Shown: positions 28,832-37,977 of the stretch, one piece after another | How the letters are laid out: each line of letters begins with the position of its first letter | Position numbering within the stretch: position 1 is the first letter of the stretch | Source of the DNA: Candidatus Polarisedimenticolia bacterium | Lineage (GTDB): Bacteria; Acidobacteriota; Polarisedimenticolia; Gp22-AA2 | DNA: 64,000 nt | Direction of reading: 5' to 3' | Assembly (NCBI GenBank): GCA_036001465.1 | Contig: DASYUH010000032.1 | Coordinates: 1-64,000, forward strand | Notes under the pieces: model-generated | Database searches by the model: none | Seen by the model: only the letters and a program-made list of their open reading frames with translations | Told to the model about the DNA's origin: nothing | Made by a program: the position numbers and the translations under genes

Positions 28832-31213
28832 ATGCTGGCGCGCCCTTTTCAGGCCTTGCGGCCGAACCTGCCGCTCCTGTGCGCCTTCCTTCTCTGGGCG
28901 GGTGGAGGCCTTTGCGCCGCCGACACCTCGCCCGACGCGGGCTTGGATCAGACGACGTTTGCCGGGCGCACGCTGGCCGGGGCGCTCCACGATCTGGGCG
29001 ACCGGGGTCTCCGGCTGATTTACAGCAGCGACCTGGTCCGGCCGGACATGATCGTCGCCGTCGAGCCCCGGGTCGCGCCGCCGCGCGACATCCTCGAGCA
29101 GATCCTCGCGCCGTTCGGCCTCGAACCCCGCGACGGCCCGGGAGGGACCGTCCTGATCGTCCGATCGACGGCGACGCTCCGGACGGACGGGGACATCGGC
29201 CGCCGCTTCGACCACCATCCCGTCTTTCGCGAACAGATCGAAGTCACCTCGAACTCGTCCGGATCGATGGCGGACCGGCCCGAATCGCGGACGACGCTCG
29301 GCCCCGACGAGATCGGGCAGGCGCCCCGGATCGGCGACGATCCGAATCGGATCGTCGCCCGGCTCCCCGGCTTCGCGGCGGGCGACCGGTCGGCGGAATT
29401 CGGCATCCGCGGCGGCGAGCCGGACGAGACGTTGTTCATGCTGGACGGCCTGGCGATCGACGATCCCTTTCACCTGCAGGGACTCCTGCGCTTCTCCAGC
29501 ATCATCGATTCGAAGGCGCTCGGCAGCATCGAGGTCCTGAGCGGCGGTTTCCCGGCCGAATACGGCGGCCGGATGAGCGGCGTCGTCGAGCTGGCGTCGC
29601 GGCGCCCCGCCGGCGCTCCGCGCACGAGCGTCAGCGCCAGCAGCGTCAATTCCAGCTACCTGTCGGAGGGGGCCTTCGCCGACGGAGACGCGCGCTGGCT
29701 CGTCTCGGCGCGCGCCTGGCGCCCCGATGCGATCGTCGATCTCGTCACGGCGGGGAACGAAGGGCTCGATCCCGACTACTACGATGTCCTGGGCAAGGTC
29801 GAGACCACGGTGGGTGACGGGACGATCCTCTCGGGCCACGTGCTGGCCGCGCGGGACGGCGTGGACACCGAGACGGCTCCGATGGACGGTCATGTGACGG
29901 CTCGGAGCGGGAGCCATTACGCCTGGCTGAACCTCAAGACCCCCTGGACCGACCGCCTCTACTCCACCACGGTCCTCTCGCTCGGGCGGGGCGCGCGTCG
30001 CCGTCAGGTCGGACTTTCGGACGCCACCGGCCAGGAGGCCGCGGTGAGCGACTGGCGGTCCTTCGGCACGGAGTCTCTCGGCCAGGACTGGCTCTTCGAG
30101 GCGACCGATCGTGTCGCGTTGAAGTGGGGATTCGGGGTGAAGCGGATCGCGGCCTCTTATGATTTCACCAGTCATGCCCTGAGCATCGATCCGCTGTTCA
30201 CGGGCGGGCTCCCTCAGACGACCGATCGCGCCGCGGTGGTGCGGCCCGACGGGACGGAGTACGGCGCCTACCTCAGCCAGCGTCTCCGCCCGCTTCCCTC
30301 GCTCACGATGGAGATCGGCGTCCGCGCGGACCGCCAGACGCTGACGGAGGAAAGCCAGATCAGTCCGCGCGCCAACCTGGCCTTCGCGCTCGGGTCGGGA
30401 AGCGCGCTCCGCCTGGGCTGGGGCCGTTTCGACCAGCCCCAGGGGCCCCAGGACCTCCAGATCGAAGACGGCGTCACCCGGTTCTTCCCGGGACAGCGCG
30501 CCGAGCACATCTCGGTGCATTTCGATCACGCCTGGAAGGGCGGAGCGAGCCTCGGCCTCGCCGCCTACTCCAAGGAGATGACCGGCTTGCGCCCCCGCTA
30601 CGAGAACCTCTTCAACGCCATGACCCTGTTCCCTGAAATCGAGCCGGACCGCGTTCTCATCGCGCCGACCCGCGCCCGCGCGACCGGCATCGAGGCGACC
30701 CTGGCCATGGATCGGGGCCGCGCCTTCGGGTGGTGGGCCGGCTACGCGCTGGCCCGGGCGGAGGACGACATCGACGGGCGGATGGTCCCGCGCAGCCGGG
30801 ACCAGCGGCACACCTTCAACGCCGTCGTGCGCCGCCGTTTCGGAGCGCTCTGGGACGTCGCCCTCGCCGGCCAGTATCACAGCGGCTGGCCGACCACCTC
30901 CGTCATGGCCGAGACGGTGCAGAATCCGGACGGTTCCACCGCGATCCGGGCATTCCTGGGGCCGCGCAATGCGGAACGCCTTCCGCCGTTCCACCGCCTC
31001 GACCTGCAGGTCCGCCGGCGCTTCGCGATCGGCCGGGGCACGCTCAGCGCCTTCCTCGAGATCACCAACCTCTACGGAAGGGAGAACGTCTGCTGCATCG
31101 ACGGGTTCCGCTACCTCCCGCGGCCCGACGGCACCGTGCGCGTGGAACGCCGGGAGAGCTTCTGGCTGAGGCAGGCGCCGGTCTTCGGCGTGACCTGGGA
31201 CCTCGGCCCCTGA
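28832..31213 (+). CDS. TonB-dependent receptor with STN signalling domain
   Basis: This 793-residue receptor starts at ATG 28832 with a GGAGGA site upstream. A signal peptide is followed by an STN domain (~residues 35-110: AGALHDLGDRGLRLIYSSD). Then come a TonB plug (EFGIRGGEPDETLFMLDGL, GGFPAEYGGRMSGVVEL) and a β-barrel. Receptors with STN domains signal through FecR to an ECF sigma factor, and both are encoded just upstream. The ligand is not evident; nothing specific to siderophores, vitamin B12 or glycans is seen. Confidence 0.9.
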   Translation: MLARPFQALRPNLPLLCAFLLWAGGGLCAADTSPDAGLDQTTFAGRTLAGALHDLGDRGLRLIYSSDLVRPDMIVAVEPRVAPPRDILEQILAPFGLEPRDGPGGTVLIVRSTATLRTDGDIGRRFDHHPVFREQIEVTSNSSGSMADRPESRTTLGPDEIGQAPRIGDDPNRIVARLPGFAAGDRSAEFGIRGGEPDETLFMLDGLAIDDPFHLQGLLRFSSIIDSKALGSIEVLSGGFPAEYGGRMSGVVELASRRPAGAPRTSVSASSVNSSYLSEGAFADGDARWLVSARAWRPDAIVDLVTAGNEGLDPDYYDVLGKVETTVGDGTILSGHVLAARDGVDTETAPMDGHVTARSGSHYAWLNLKTPWTDRLYSTTVLSLGRGARRRQVGLSDATGQEAAVSDWRSFGTESLGQDWLFEATDRVALKWGFGVKRIAASYDFTSHALSIDPLFTGGLPQTTDRAAVVRPDGTEYGAYLSQRLRPLPSLTMEIGVRADRQTLTEESQISPRANLAFALGSGSALRLGWGRFDQPQGPQDLQIEDGVTRFFPGQRAEHISVHFDHAWKGGASLGLAAYSKEMTGLRPRYENLFNAMTLFPEIEPDRVLIAPTRARATGIEATLAMDRGRAFGWWAGYALARAEDDIDGRMVPRSRDQRHTFNAVVRRRFGALWDVALAGQYHSGWPTTSVMAETVQNPDGSTAIRAFLGPRNAERLPPFHRLDLQVRRRFAIGRGTLSAFLEITNLYGRENVCCIDGFRYLPRPDGTVRVERRESFWLRQAPVFGVTWDLGP

Positions 31214-31222
31214 GCCCCGGGG

Positions 31223-31256
31223 AAAAAAAGCCCCGATCGCGTCGGCGATCGGGGCT
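31223..31256 (-). terminator. Intrinsic terminator for the minus-strand barrel gene (possibly bidirectional)
   Basis: A perfect 12-bp stem, AGCCCCGATCGC (31229-31240) with 31245-31256, has a 4-base loop. On the minus strand it is followed by a run of seven T (31223-31229), 40 bp after the stop at 31296. On the plus strand it also follows the TonB receptor stop but lacks a T run there. Confidence 0.8.
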
Positions 31257-31295
31257 GTGGGACTGATTCCGGATCGGAAGAGCCGTTGCCGGCTC

Positions 31296-31853
31296 CTACC
31301 GGCCTCCGAGCTTCCAGGTCACGCCCGCGGTGACGGTCGTGATCGTCGAGCTGTCGTCGAAGGTGGTCTCCTTGAGCAGCGACAGGTCGGCGCGGAACGC
31401 GGCCCGCTTGGTCTTGCCGAAGTAGATGCGGGTCCCGCCGCCCACCTGGTAGGCGATGGAGTTGTCGCTGCCGCCGGAGTCGACCTCGACGTCGGCGCGG
31501 CCGAGGCCGGCCATCACGTACGGCACCAGCTCCTTTTTACGGGGATGGAAGTTCATCACCCCGTTCACCATGATCACGCGCATCGTCGTGTCGACGTTCG
31601 TCCCGGAGACGTCGCCGTCCGCGGACGCCGACGAGAACATCCCCTCGACCTGCCACTGGTCGTTGAGATGGTAGCCGCCGCGGACTCCGATGAACTGGGC
31701 CGAGTCCACGCCGGTGCTGTCGGACCCGACGTCCGACTGGCCGATGCCGAAGCCGATCTCGCCCTTGGCGTCATTGTGCGAGGTGTTCGCCGCGAACGCC
31801 GGCGCACCGAGCGCCAGGATCGCGCATACCGCAAAGCACAGGGTCTGCTTCAT
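31296..31853 (-). CDS. Small outer-membrane β-barrel protein (OmpA/OmpX-like fold)
   Basis: This 185-residue protein has a signal peptide (FAVCAILALGAPAFA). The eight-strand pattern includes QFIGVRGGYHLNDQWQVEGMF, VPYVMAGLGRADVEV and VTAGVTWKLGG. It belongs to the general outer-membrane β-barrel (OMP_b-brl) class. The function is unknown, perhaps structural or adhesive. It is monocistronic, with its own terminator downstream. Confidence 0.75.
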   Translation of the reverse strand: MKQTLCFAVCAILALGAPAFAANTSHNDAKGEIGFGIGQSDVGSDSTGVDSAQFIGVRGGYHLNDQWQVEGMFSSASADGDVSGTNVDTTMRVIMVNGVMNFHPRKKELVPYVMAGLGRADVEVDSGGSDNSIAYQVGGGTRIYFGKTKRAAFRADLSLLKETTFDDSSTITTVTAGVTWKLGGR

Positions 31854-32079
31854 GAGAGTCCCTCTCCTTTTCTGGTGTGAACCGCTTGGGTGCCCGGACG
31901 GCTCGATTTTCCGGGGCGTGCTGCCGAGCAGTGCCTCCTTCCGCTTTCCATGGGCTTCAAATTAGGGGCGCCCCGCTGGCCGATCAAGCGAATGACCAAA
32001 TCGTGGCGCCTGACAGGGCCCGTGCCTTTCATCATTGAAACAGGCTCCCTTCCGCCCGGCCGGTGACATAATTTCCCCG

Positions 32080-32277
32080 ATGACGAACCTGAATTCCCGT
32101 GCCGCGACGCTGATCCTCGCGGTGGCGCTGGCCCGCTGCCTGCTGTCCCGGGTGACCGAGGCGCGGGTGGAGGCTTTCGGCCGGGCGCGCTTCGGCCGCC
32201 CGCTGTTCATGCCCGACATGGAGCCGTTCGGCCCCGCGACGGATTTCGCCGGAGACCAGGGTGCGCCTCCCCGGTGA
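32080..32277 (+). CDS. Possible small exported peptide coupled to mobA
   Basis: A 65-codon ORF whose stop overlaps the mobA GTG start as GTGA. The N-terminus has a weak hydrophobic stretch (AATLILAVALARCLL). No family is recognised and the ribosome site is weak. The overlap with mobA is its main support. Confidence 0.3.
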   Translation: MTNLNSRAATLILAVALARCLLSRVTEARVEAFGRARFGRPLFMPDMEPFGPATDFAGDQGAPPR

Positions 32278-32960
32278 GCGACGCGAGCCGCACTCCCCCA
32301 CCCGGCACGCCGTCCATCGATCGCCCCCGCGCGGCCATCCGCTTCGGAGGGATCGTCCTGGCCGGGGGCCGGAGCGCGCGCATGGGCCGGCCCAAGGCCT
32401 GGCTGCCGGTCGGCGATCGCACCATGCTCGAGACGGTGGTCGCCGCGATCGCGGCGGGGCTGGGGTTCCACGCGACGCCGATCGTCGTGGTGGGGGCGCC
32501 GGGGCAGGAGCTGCCGGCCGTCGGGGTGCCGACCCTGCGCATCGACGACGACATCGAGGGGGAGGGGCCGCTGCGCGGCATGGCCGGAGGCCTCGCGGCG
32601 CTGCAGGGGAAGGCCGACGCGGCGTTCGTCTCCTCCTGCGATGTGCCTCTCTTGAAGCCGGCCTTCGTGGCGCGCATGCTGGCGCTGCTCGGCGATCACG
32701 ACATCGCCGTGCCGGTGGCCGACGGCCTGCATCACCCGCTCGCGGCGGTCTACCGAATCGAGGTCCTCGTGACGGTGCGCGAGCTGCTCGCCTCGAGCCG
32801 CCGCCGGCCCTTCTTCCTCTTCGAGCAGCGCAGGACGCGTTTCGTCTCCGCCGCCGATCTGGAAGCGGCCGATCCCGGCCTCGACAGCCTGAAGAACGTC
32901 AACACGCCGGAGGAGTACGAGCGTCTCGTCCGCAGCCTCGGGACCAGCCGGGGTTCGTGA
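32274..32960 (+). CDS. mobA: Molybdenum cofactor guanylyltransferase (MobA-like)
   Basis: This 228-residue nucleotidyltransferase has the GTP-binding signature GGIVLAGGRSARMGRPKAWL, DDDIEGEGPLRGMAGGLAAL (MobA-type GP/LxG) and SSCDVPLLKP. The last ~25 residues (NVNTPEEYERL) are typical of MobA. It transfers GMP to molybdopterin to make the bis-MGD cofactor, the form used by formate and formylmethanofuran dehydrogenases. The start GTG 32274 overlaps an upstream small ORF. It lies 4 kb from the fmd operon, which probably needs its product. Confidence 0.88.
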   Translation: MSDASRTPPPGTPSIDRPRAAIRFGGIVLAGGRSARMGRPKAWLPVGDRTMLETVVAAIAAGLGFHATPIVVVGAPGQELPAVGVPTLRIDDDIEGEGPLRGMAGGLAALQGKADAAFVSSCDVPLLKPAFVARMLALLGDHDIAVPVADGLHHPLAAVYRIEVLVTVRELLASSRRRPFFLFEQRRTRFVSAADLEAADPGLDSLKNVNTPEEYERLVRSLGTSRGS

Positions 32961-33008
32961 AGGGCCGGCTCGCCGCGATGATCGGGGCCTGCGACCGGTA
33001 CCGCGGCC

Positions 33009-35816
33009 TCACCGCGGCAGGGCGCTCCAGTTGAGGATCGCGTTCCAGAGCAGGCGGTGATCCGAGCGGTTCATGTCGCGGTGGATCGGGCTGAAGTTGT
33101 AGGCGACGACGTGGCCGCGCCCCTGCGGCACGTCGAAGATGGCGGGGCGCCCCTTCAGATTGGCTTCGCCGCGCATGCCGCCGCTCACGACCATCGGCCC
33201 GGGTCCTCCCCAGGTCGACACGACGAAGCGCCGGTCGGCGGGGCCTTCCAGGCAGGACGTGCAGTACGCCATGGTCGCCCACCGCATCGGCATGTCGTAG
33301 ACCGGGTTGTTCAGCCGGAAGACCGAGGTGCCGGCGCCGTACCCGTAGGCGATCGGGTGGTCGGGCCGCTCGAAGCTCAGCCGCAGCTCGCTGCCGGGCG
33401 TGAACACCTCGAATCCCGCCGCGCGCCGCATGCCGCGCACGAGCCCCCCCTCGAGGACGAGCGTCGAGCCGTTCCCCAGCGTGAGCAGGACGCCCCCGTC
33501 CTCCACGAAGCGCCGGATCGCCTCGAGCCCCACGAACCCGGGCCCTCCCGTGATGTCCTCCGAGGCGACCGGCTCTCCGTGGCTCGGGAACTCCGGGGTA
33601 CGCGTGTAGGCCATCGGGCCCGCGGTGGGCGCGATGCCGTGAATCTGCCCCTGCAGCTCGAGGCGGGCAAACGGCCCATAGACGATGACGTCCACTTTAT
33701 GTTTCAGCCCGCCGGCGCGCACGTCCTCGTCGCGCAGGTGCGTGAACGGGATCTTCTCCCGGTCGAGGGTGTAGCGGATCCAGCCCATGGAGTCGGTATC
33801 GGCCCAGGGGACCCAGACACCGATGCGGGCCAGGGCCGCTTCGTGGCGGGCCACGTCGGGCGCCTTCGGCGCGGCGCGGAAATCGAGCGCCAGCTCGCGG
33901 CTCACGGCCTCGAGCGCCGGGCGGAGCCCTTCCTGCTTCGGCAGGATCCAGGACCCCGCCGGGTAGTCGACGGCTCCGCTTCGAAACGCCTTCTCCGCGA
34001 TCTCGACCTTGAAGCGCGACAGGCGGACGCGCGCGGCGAGGAGCGCCTCCTGCCCGGTGTCCCTGAGCAGGAAGACCGGGCCGTCCCCCGTGACCTGGCC
34101 CCGGGGCTCCACGTCGGTCTGCACCGGCTCGGCGGGCGCACCCTTGACGCGCTCGTCATCGATGCGCGCGGCGGTCACGCCGAACCCGACCGGGAAGGCC
34201 CACGAGACGTCGTCGTACGGGATGCTCGGCGATTCGCCCGGGAAGCGCTGCGGCTCCAGGACGTCCACCGCGTAGTTTCTGTACGGCTGGTCCAGCTTCA
34301 CGATGAAGCTGCCGCGCGGGAACGTCCCCTCCGCCACCTTGAGATCGGCGGTCAGCCGGCCGACCTCGATTCGTTGATCGCGGAGCCGGTTGATCATCGC
34401 CGCCACACGCAGCGGGTCGTCCTGGCCGTCGGGGATGACGAAGGCGTACGGCTTCTCGGTCACCCCCTTGCGCCAGGAGTTGTAGCCGGTGCGGTAGAAG
34501 TTGCGCAGCATCTCCTGCGCGTGGCGGGCGCTCCAGTCGAGGATCGACAGCGCGGCGGTCTGCTGGTAGTTCACGTTGTCCCGCATCGACCAGCGGAAGG
34601 CCTGCGGCGGCGGCACCGGGCGGAACCACTCGCGCGTCATGTACGCCTCCTGCTCCGTCCCTCCTCCCATGAGCGAGCGGTCGGCCGTCTCCGGCGTCGT
34701 GTTGCCGAACGTCTCGTAGCCGCGCCCGATGCTGTTGTGGTTCATCGCCACCGAGTCGAGGTAGTGCTGGCCGAAGCCTTCGCCGAAGTCCCAGGTCCAG
34801 ACGCCGGGCATCCCCATGGCGGTCAGGGAGGTGACCTCGTGGAAGCTCATCTCCAGGAACTGGCTGGTCACGATCGGATCGAGGTGCGGGTTGTAGGGGC
34901 CGGTGCCGTTCCAGGTCTGCAGAAGCGCGATCGCCTCGTGCAGGTCGTGCACCACCGTCGGGTGCCAGTCGTGGAACATGCCGTGCACGGCCCGCGTCGT
35001 CCCGAACGCCTTCTGATGCGCGTCGCGGTTGATGTCCACGTAGACGTAGCGGTTCCAGTAGGGGGGGGACATGCGCGGCAGCGAGTCGTAATCCGTCTTC
35101 CCCTTGAGGTAGCGGTAGAACCAGTCGGCCACCTTGTCGCGCCCGTCCGGCTCGGAGACCGGGTTGATGAGCACCAGGACCTTCTCGCGGATGGCCCGGA
35201 TCATCGGCTGCTCGGACACCGCCAGCCGGTAGGCCAGCTCCAGGCCCATCTCGGCGCTGCCGGTCTCGTCGGCGTGCAGGCCGCAGTTGAAGTAGTAGAT
35301 CGGCCGCGCCGTCGCGATGATGCGCTCGGCCTCCTGAGGGCTGGTGCGGCGCGGATCCGCCAGGGCGGCCGTCGCTGCCTTGAGCCGCGCCAGGTCGCGG
35401 ATGCCGGCCTCGTCGGCGATCACCACGAGGACGATCTCCCGCCCCTCCTCCGTCTTGCCGATCGTCTCGACGCGCAGGCGCGGAGACGCCGCCGCGATCG
35501 CCCGCATGTAGCCCTGGATCGGCCCGGCGTGGGTCAGCTCCCCCGCCGCGCCGGCGATGTGGCCGAGATGCTTCGTGGGGGACGGAACCGTCGCCGAGCC
35601 CGGCACGTAGGCCACCCAGGGACTCAGGAAGCGCGGCTCGGTCGTGTCGCGTGCGATCGCTTCGACCGATCCCGGCTCCGGCGTGTCGGGGGCGTAGGGG
35701 TTTTCGGCGCCGCGGCTCTCGGTGCAGAGGCCCGTGGCGACGAGCCCTGCGGCGAGCGCCAGGGCGACGGTGACGCGCGATGGACGAGGAGAGGCTCCTG
35801 GGACGGGACCATTCAT
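33009..35816 (-). CDS. Exported M14-family zinc carboxypeptidase
   Basis: This 935-residue secreted protein starts at ATG 35816. It has a signal peptide (VTVALALAAGLVATGLC), then an M14 domain with zinc ligands in FNCGLHADETGSAEMG (HxxE) and the third His in VVHDLHEA. INPVSEPDGRDKV and VDINRDAHQ are typical of bacterial M14 peptidases. The long C-terminal half (~450 residues) includes a glutamine-amidotransferase-like segment (DITGGPGFVGLEAIRRFVED). It probably acts in peptide scavenging. The promoter region is shared with the divergent M24 gene. Confidence 0.87.
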   Translation of the reverse strand: MNGPVPGASPRPSRVTVALALAAGLVATGLCTESRGAENPYAPDTPEPGSVEAIARDTTEPRFLSPWVAYVPGSATVPSPTKHLGHIAGAAGELTHAGPIQGYMRAIAAASPRLRVETIGKTEEGREIVLVVIADEAGIRDLARLKAATAALADPRRTSPQEAERIIATARPIYYFNCGLHADETGSAEMGLELAYRLAVSEQPMIRAIREKVLVLINPVSEPDGRDKVADWFYRYLKGKTDYDSLPRMSPPYWNRYVYVDINRDAHQKAFGTTRAVHGMFHDWHPTVVHDLHEAIALLQTWNGTGPYNPHLDPIVTSQFLEMSFHEVTSLTAMGMPGVWTWDFGEGFGQHYLDSVAMNHNSIGRGYETFGNTTPETADRSLMGGGTEQEAYMTREWFRPVPPPQAFRWSMRDNVNYQQTAALSILDWSARHAQEMLRNFYRTGYNSWRKGVTEKPYAFVIPDGQDDPLRVAAMINRLRDQRIEVGRLTADLKVAEGTFPRGSFIVKLDQPYRNYAVDVLEPQRFPGESPSIPYDDVSWAFPVGFGVTAARIDDERVKGAPAEPVQTDVEPRGQVTGDGPVFLLRDTGQEALLAARVRLSRFKVEIAEKAFRSGAVDYPAGSWILPKQEGLRPALEAVSRELALDFRAAPKAPDVARHEAALARIGVWVPWADTDSMGWIRYTLDREKIPFTHLRDEDVRAGGLKHKVDVIVYGPFARLELQGQIHGIAPTAGPMAYTRTPEFPSHGEPVASEDITGGPGFVGLEAIRRFVEDGGVLLTLGNGSTLVLEGGLVRGMRRAAGFEVFTPGSELRLSFERPDHPIAYGYGAGTSVFRLNNPVYDMPMRWATMAYCTSCLEGPADRRFVVSTWGGPGPMVVSGGMRGEANLKGRPAIFDVPQGRGHVVAYNFSPIHRDMNRSDHRLLWNAILNWSALPR

Positions 35817-35911
35817 GGAAGGGCTCCGATTCGAGGGGTGAAACCCGAGGTATCCGGCACGCGGGCCATTCAATCACAGTTCGGCCGCGCCCGGTCCGAC
35901 GGGCGGAATGC

Positions 35912-35917
35912 TAAGAT
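35912..35917 (+). promoter_or_regulatory. -10 element placed for a leaderless transcript
   Basis: TAAGAT lies exactly 10 bp before the ATG of the M24 peptidase gene, so transcription would start almost at the ATG. No ribosome site is present and no convincing -35 is visible. The same TAAGAT plus 10 bp arrangement occurs at 58998-59014. Confidence 0.4.
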
Positions 35918-35927
35918 CCCGCTCACC

Positions 35928-37097
35928 ATGGATCACCGGGTCGATCTCGCGCGCCTGCGGACCGGGCGCCTGGCGCGGCTTCAGGCGGCGATGCGCGCGC
36001 AGGGCATCGAGACCTGCCTGCTGTTCAACGAGCCGAATGTCCGGTACGCGACCGGCGCCTCGGTGATGCCGATCTGGAGCAACACGACGTTCGTCCGCTG
36101 CGCCCTGGTGCCCGCCGAGGGTCGGGCCATCCACTTCGAGCACCCGAACTCCATGCACCTGTTCCGCGGCATCGAGGCCGACGTGCGGCCGATGCACGCC
36201 TGGGAGTTCTACGACGACACGGAGTCCCACGCGAAGGCCTTCGCGCGCGAGACGGTCGCCGCGATGAGGGAGCTGGGCGTGACCGGGCCCCGTCTCGCCG
36301 TCGATCGGCTGGGAACCCCCGGGTCTCTCGCGCTGCAGCGCGAGGGGATCGCGTTCGTCGACTCGGCCCCGGTCACGACGGCCGCCCGTGAAATCAAGAC
36401 CCCCGAGGAGATCGCCCTGCTCGAGGCGAACGGCCTGATCCTGATGGACATGCTGGCCGACTTCGAGCGCGCCATCGCCCCCGGTGTGCGCGAGCGCGAT
36501 CTGCTGGCGGTCCTCGCCGGCACGCTGTTGCGGAGCGGCGGCGAGCACCTTGCCACCAGCACCGTCTGCTCGGGGCCGAACACCAACCCGTGGCGCGCCC
36601 AGACGACCGACAGGCCTCTCGAGCCCGGCGACCTCGTCTACGTGGACACCGACGCGGTCGGCGTCGAAGGGTACTTCTTCTGCGTGTCGCGGACCTTCCC
36701 GTGCGGCGATCGGGCCCCGACGCCGGCGCAGCGCGAGATCTACAGGACCGCGCACGACTGGCTCCTGGCGCTGCAAGAGATGGTCCGGCCCGGTCTCACC
36801 TGCCGCGACCTGGCGAACAGGGCGCCGCGCCTGCCCGCGAAGTACATGCCCCAGCGGTACGAGGTCATGATCCACGGCATCGGTCTCGAAGAGGAGAGCC
36901 CGAGCGTCGCCTATCCCGGCGATGCGCAACCGAACGGCGACCGCGTCCTCACGGAGAACATGGCCCTGGTCGTGGAGCTTTACTGCGGCGAGGTCGGCGG
37001 CCGCGACGGGGTCAAGCTCGGCGACCAGGTCGTGGTCACCGCCGGGGGCGTGAAGAACCTGGTGCCGTACGCTCACTCCGCCGCGCTTCTCCGTTGA
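35928..37097 (+). CDS. M24-family Xaa-Pro dipeptidase/aminopeptidase
   Basis: This 389-residue protein has a creatinase N-terminal domain (~1-140) and a pita-bread M24 domain. Metal ligands appear in DLVYVDTDAV, IHGIGLEEE, and the terminal Glu regions (ALVVELYCG and GVKLGDQVVV). It probably cleaves Xaa-Pro dipeptides in the cytoplasm, although many bacterial members have other small substrates. It has no ribosome site but a TAAGAT element 10 bp upstream, suggesting leaderless translation. It is divergent from the M14 peptidase and convergent with fmdC. Confidence 0.85.
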   Translation: MDHRVDLARLRTGRLARLQAAMRAQGIETCLLFNEPNVRYATGASVMPIWSNTTFVRCALVPAEGRAIHFEHPNSMHLFRGIEADVRPMHAWEFYDDTESHAKAFARETVAAMRELGVTGPRLAVDRLGTPGSLALQREGIAFVDSAPVTTAAREIKTPEEIALLEANGLILMDMLADFERAIAPGVRERDLLAVLAGTLLRSGGEHLATSTVCSGPNTNPWRAQTTDRPLEPGDLVYVDTDAVGVEGYFFCVSRTFPCGDRAPTPAQREIYRTAHDWLLALQEMVRPGLTCRDLANRAPRLPAKYMPQRYEVMIHGIGLEEESPSVAYPGDAQPNGDRVLTENMALVVELYCGEVGGRDGVKLGDQVVVTAGGVKNLVPYAHSAALLR

Positions 37098-37142
37098 CGC
37101 CGCGGCCCCCGAAGGCGGCGCGCAGAGCCGGGACCTGATGCC

Positions 37143-37964
37143 TCATCCCTGGGAGTCGCGCGGCTTCCAGACGAGAATTTCCCCCTTGCCCGGGACCGCG
37201 GCGTCCCCCGTGTAACGTTGATAGGCCCCGTCCCTCTCCTCGTGGGGCATGCGCACTCCCAGCGTCGACAGGTGCCTCGCGTACAGACGCAGGAACGTGG
37301 GATTGTACGTGCAGGAATACGAGAACGTCGGCAGGAGCGGAATCGGCTGCAACGAAATGATGGTGCCCCGCGAGATCCAGGCGCCGGTCCGCAGCTCGGC
37401 GCCGCTCCCCAGGAGGATGGTTCCGCCCTGCATCTCCAGGCCGGCGAAGTCCCTCACCCGGTCGCCCACGGCGATGATCCCCCGTTTCATCCGCATCCCG
37501 ACTTCGAGTCCTGCCGAGCCCCCGATGAGGATCGTGCCGCCCGTCATCCCGGTGAGGCTTCCGCGGTAGGCCGCACCGACCTGGCCGCCGGCGTTCCCGC
37601 CGACACGGATGGTTCCCCCGGACATCTCGGCGCCGAGCCAGTCCGAGACGTTCCCCGACACCTCGATGGTCCCCCCCTTCATGCCGGCCCCCAGGTGCAT
37701 GCCGGCGTTGCCGACGACGGTGAGGCGCCCGGTCGTCATGCCGCGGCCGATCCACTTGACCTTCCCCGCGTCGCCCCGGATCTCCAGATGGTCGCCGGGC
37801 GACCCCGCGACCTCGAAGAAATCGTCCACGCGGCGCTGCCGCTTCCCCAGGAAAACGGGAAGGACCCGGATGGCGTCGAGCGCGAGCGCACCCACGACGT
37901 CCGGAGAGAGAGACTCCGCCTCGAGCGGGACATTCGGTTGATTCTTGAGGGTCAGGGTCGGCAT
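37143..37964 (-). CDS. fmdC: Formylmethanofuran dehydrogenase subunit C
   Basis: This 273-residue protein is a right-handed β-helix of GxGxG repeats (GNAGMHLGAGMKGGTIEVSG, GGTIRVGGNAGGQVG, GGTILIGGSAGLEVG). The fold is shared by FmdC/FwdC/FhcC and glutamate synthase. In the complex it is structural and helps hold subunits A and B. It is the last gene of the operon, 13 bp after fmdA. The repeats and length match the family. Confidence 0.95.
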   Translation of the reverse strand: MPTLTLKNQPNVPLEAESLSPDVVGALALDAIRVLPVFLGKRQRRVDDFFEVAGSPGDHLEIRGDAGKVKWIGRGMTTGRLTVVGNAGMHLGAGMKGGTIEVSGNVSDWLGAEMSGGTIRVGGNAGGQVGAAYRGSLTGMTGGTILIGGSAGLEVGMRMKRGIIAVGDRVRDFAGLEMQGGTILLGSGAELRTGAWISRGTIISLQPIPLLPTFSYSCTYNPTFLRLYARHLSTLGVRMPHEERDGAYQRYTGDAAVPGKGEILVWKPRDSQG

Positions 37965-37977
37965 GCCCGTTACGGCG

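Noticed and set aside
33057-35927. Very long plus-strand frame opposite the M14 peptidase, reading into the M24 gene
   Set aside because: Typical GC-rich antisense shadow. Only the last 389 codons, from 35928, encode a recognisable protein.
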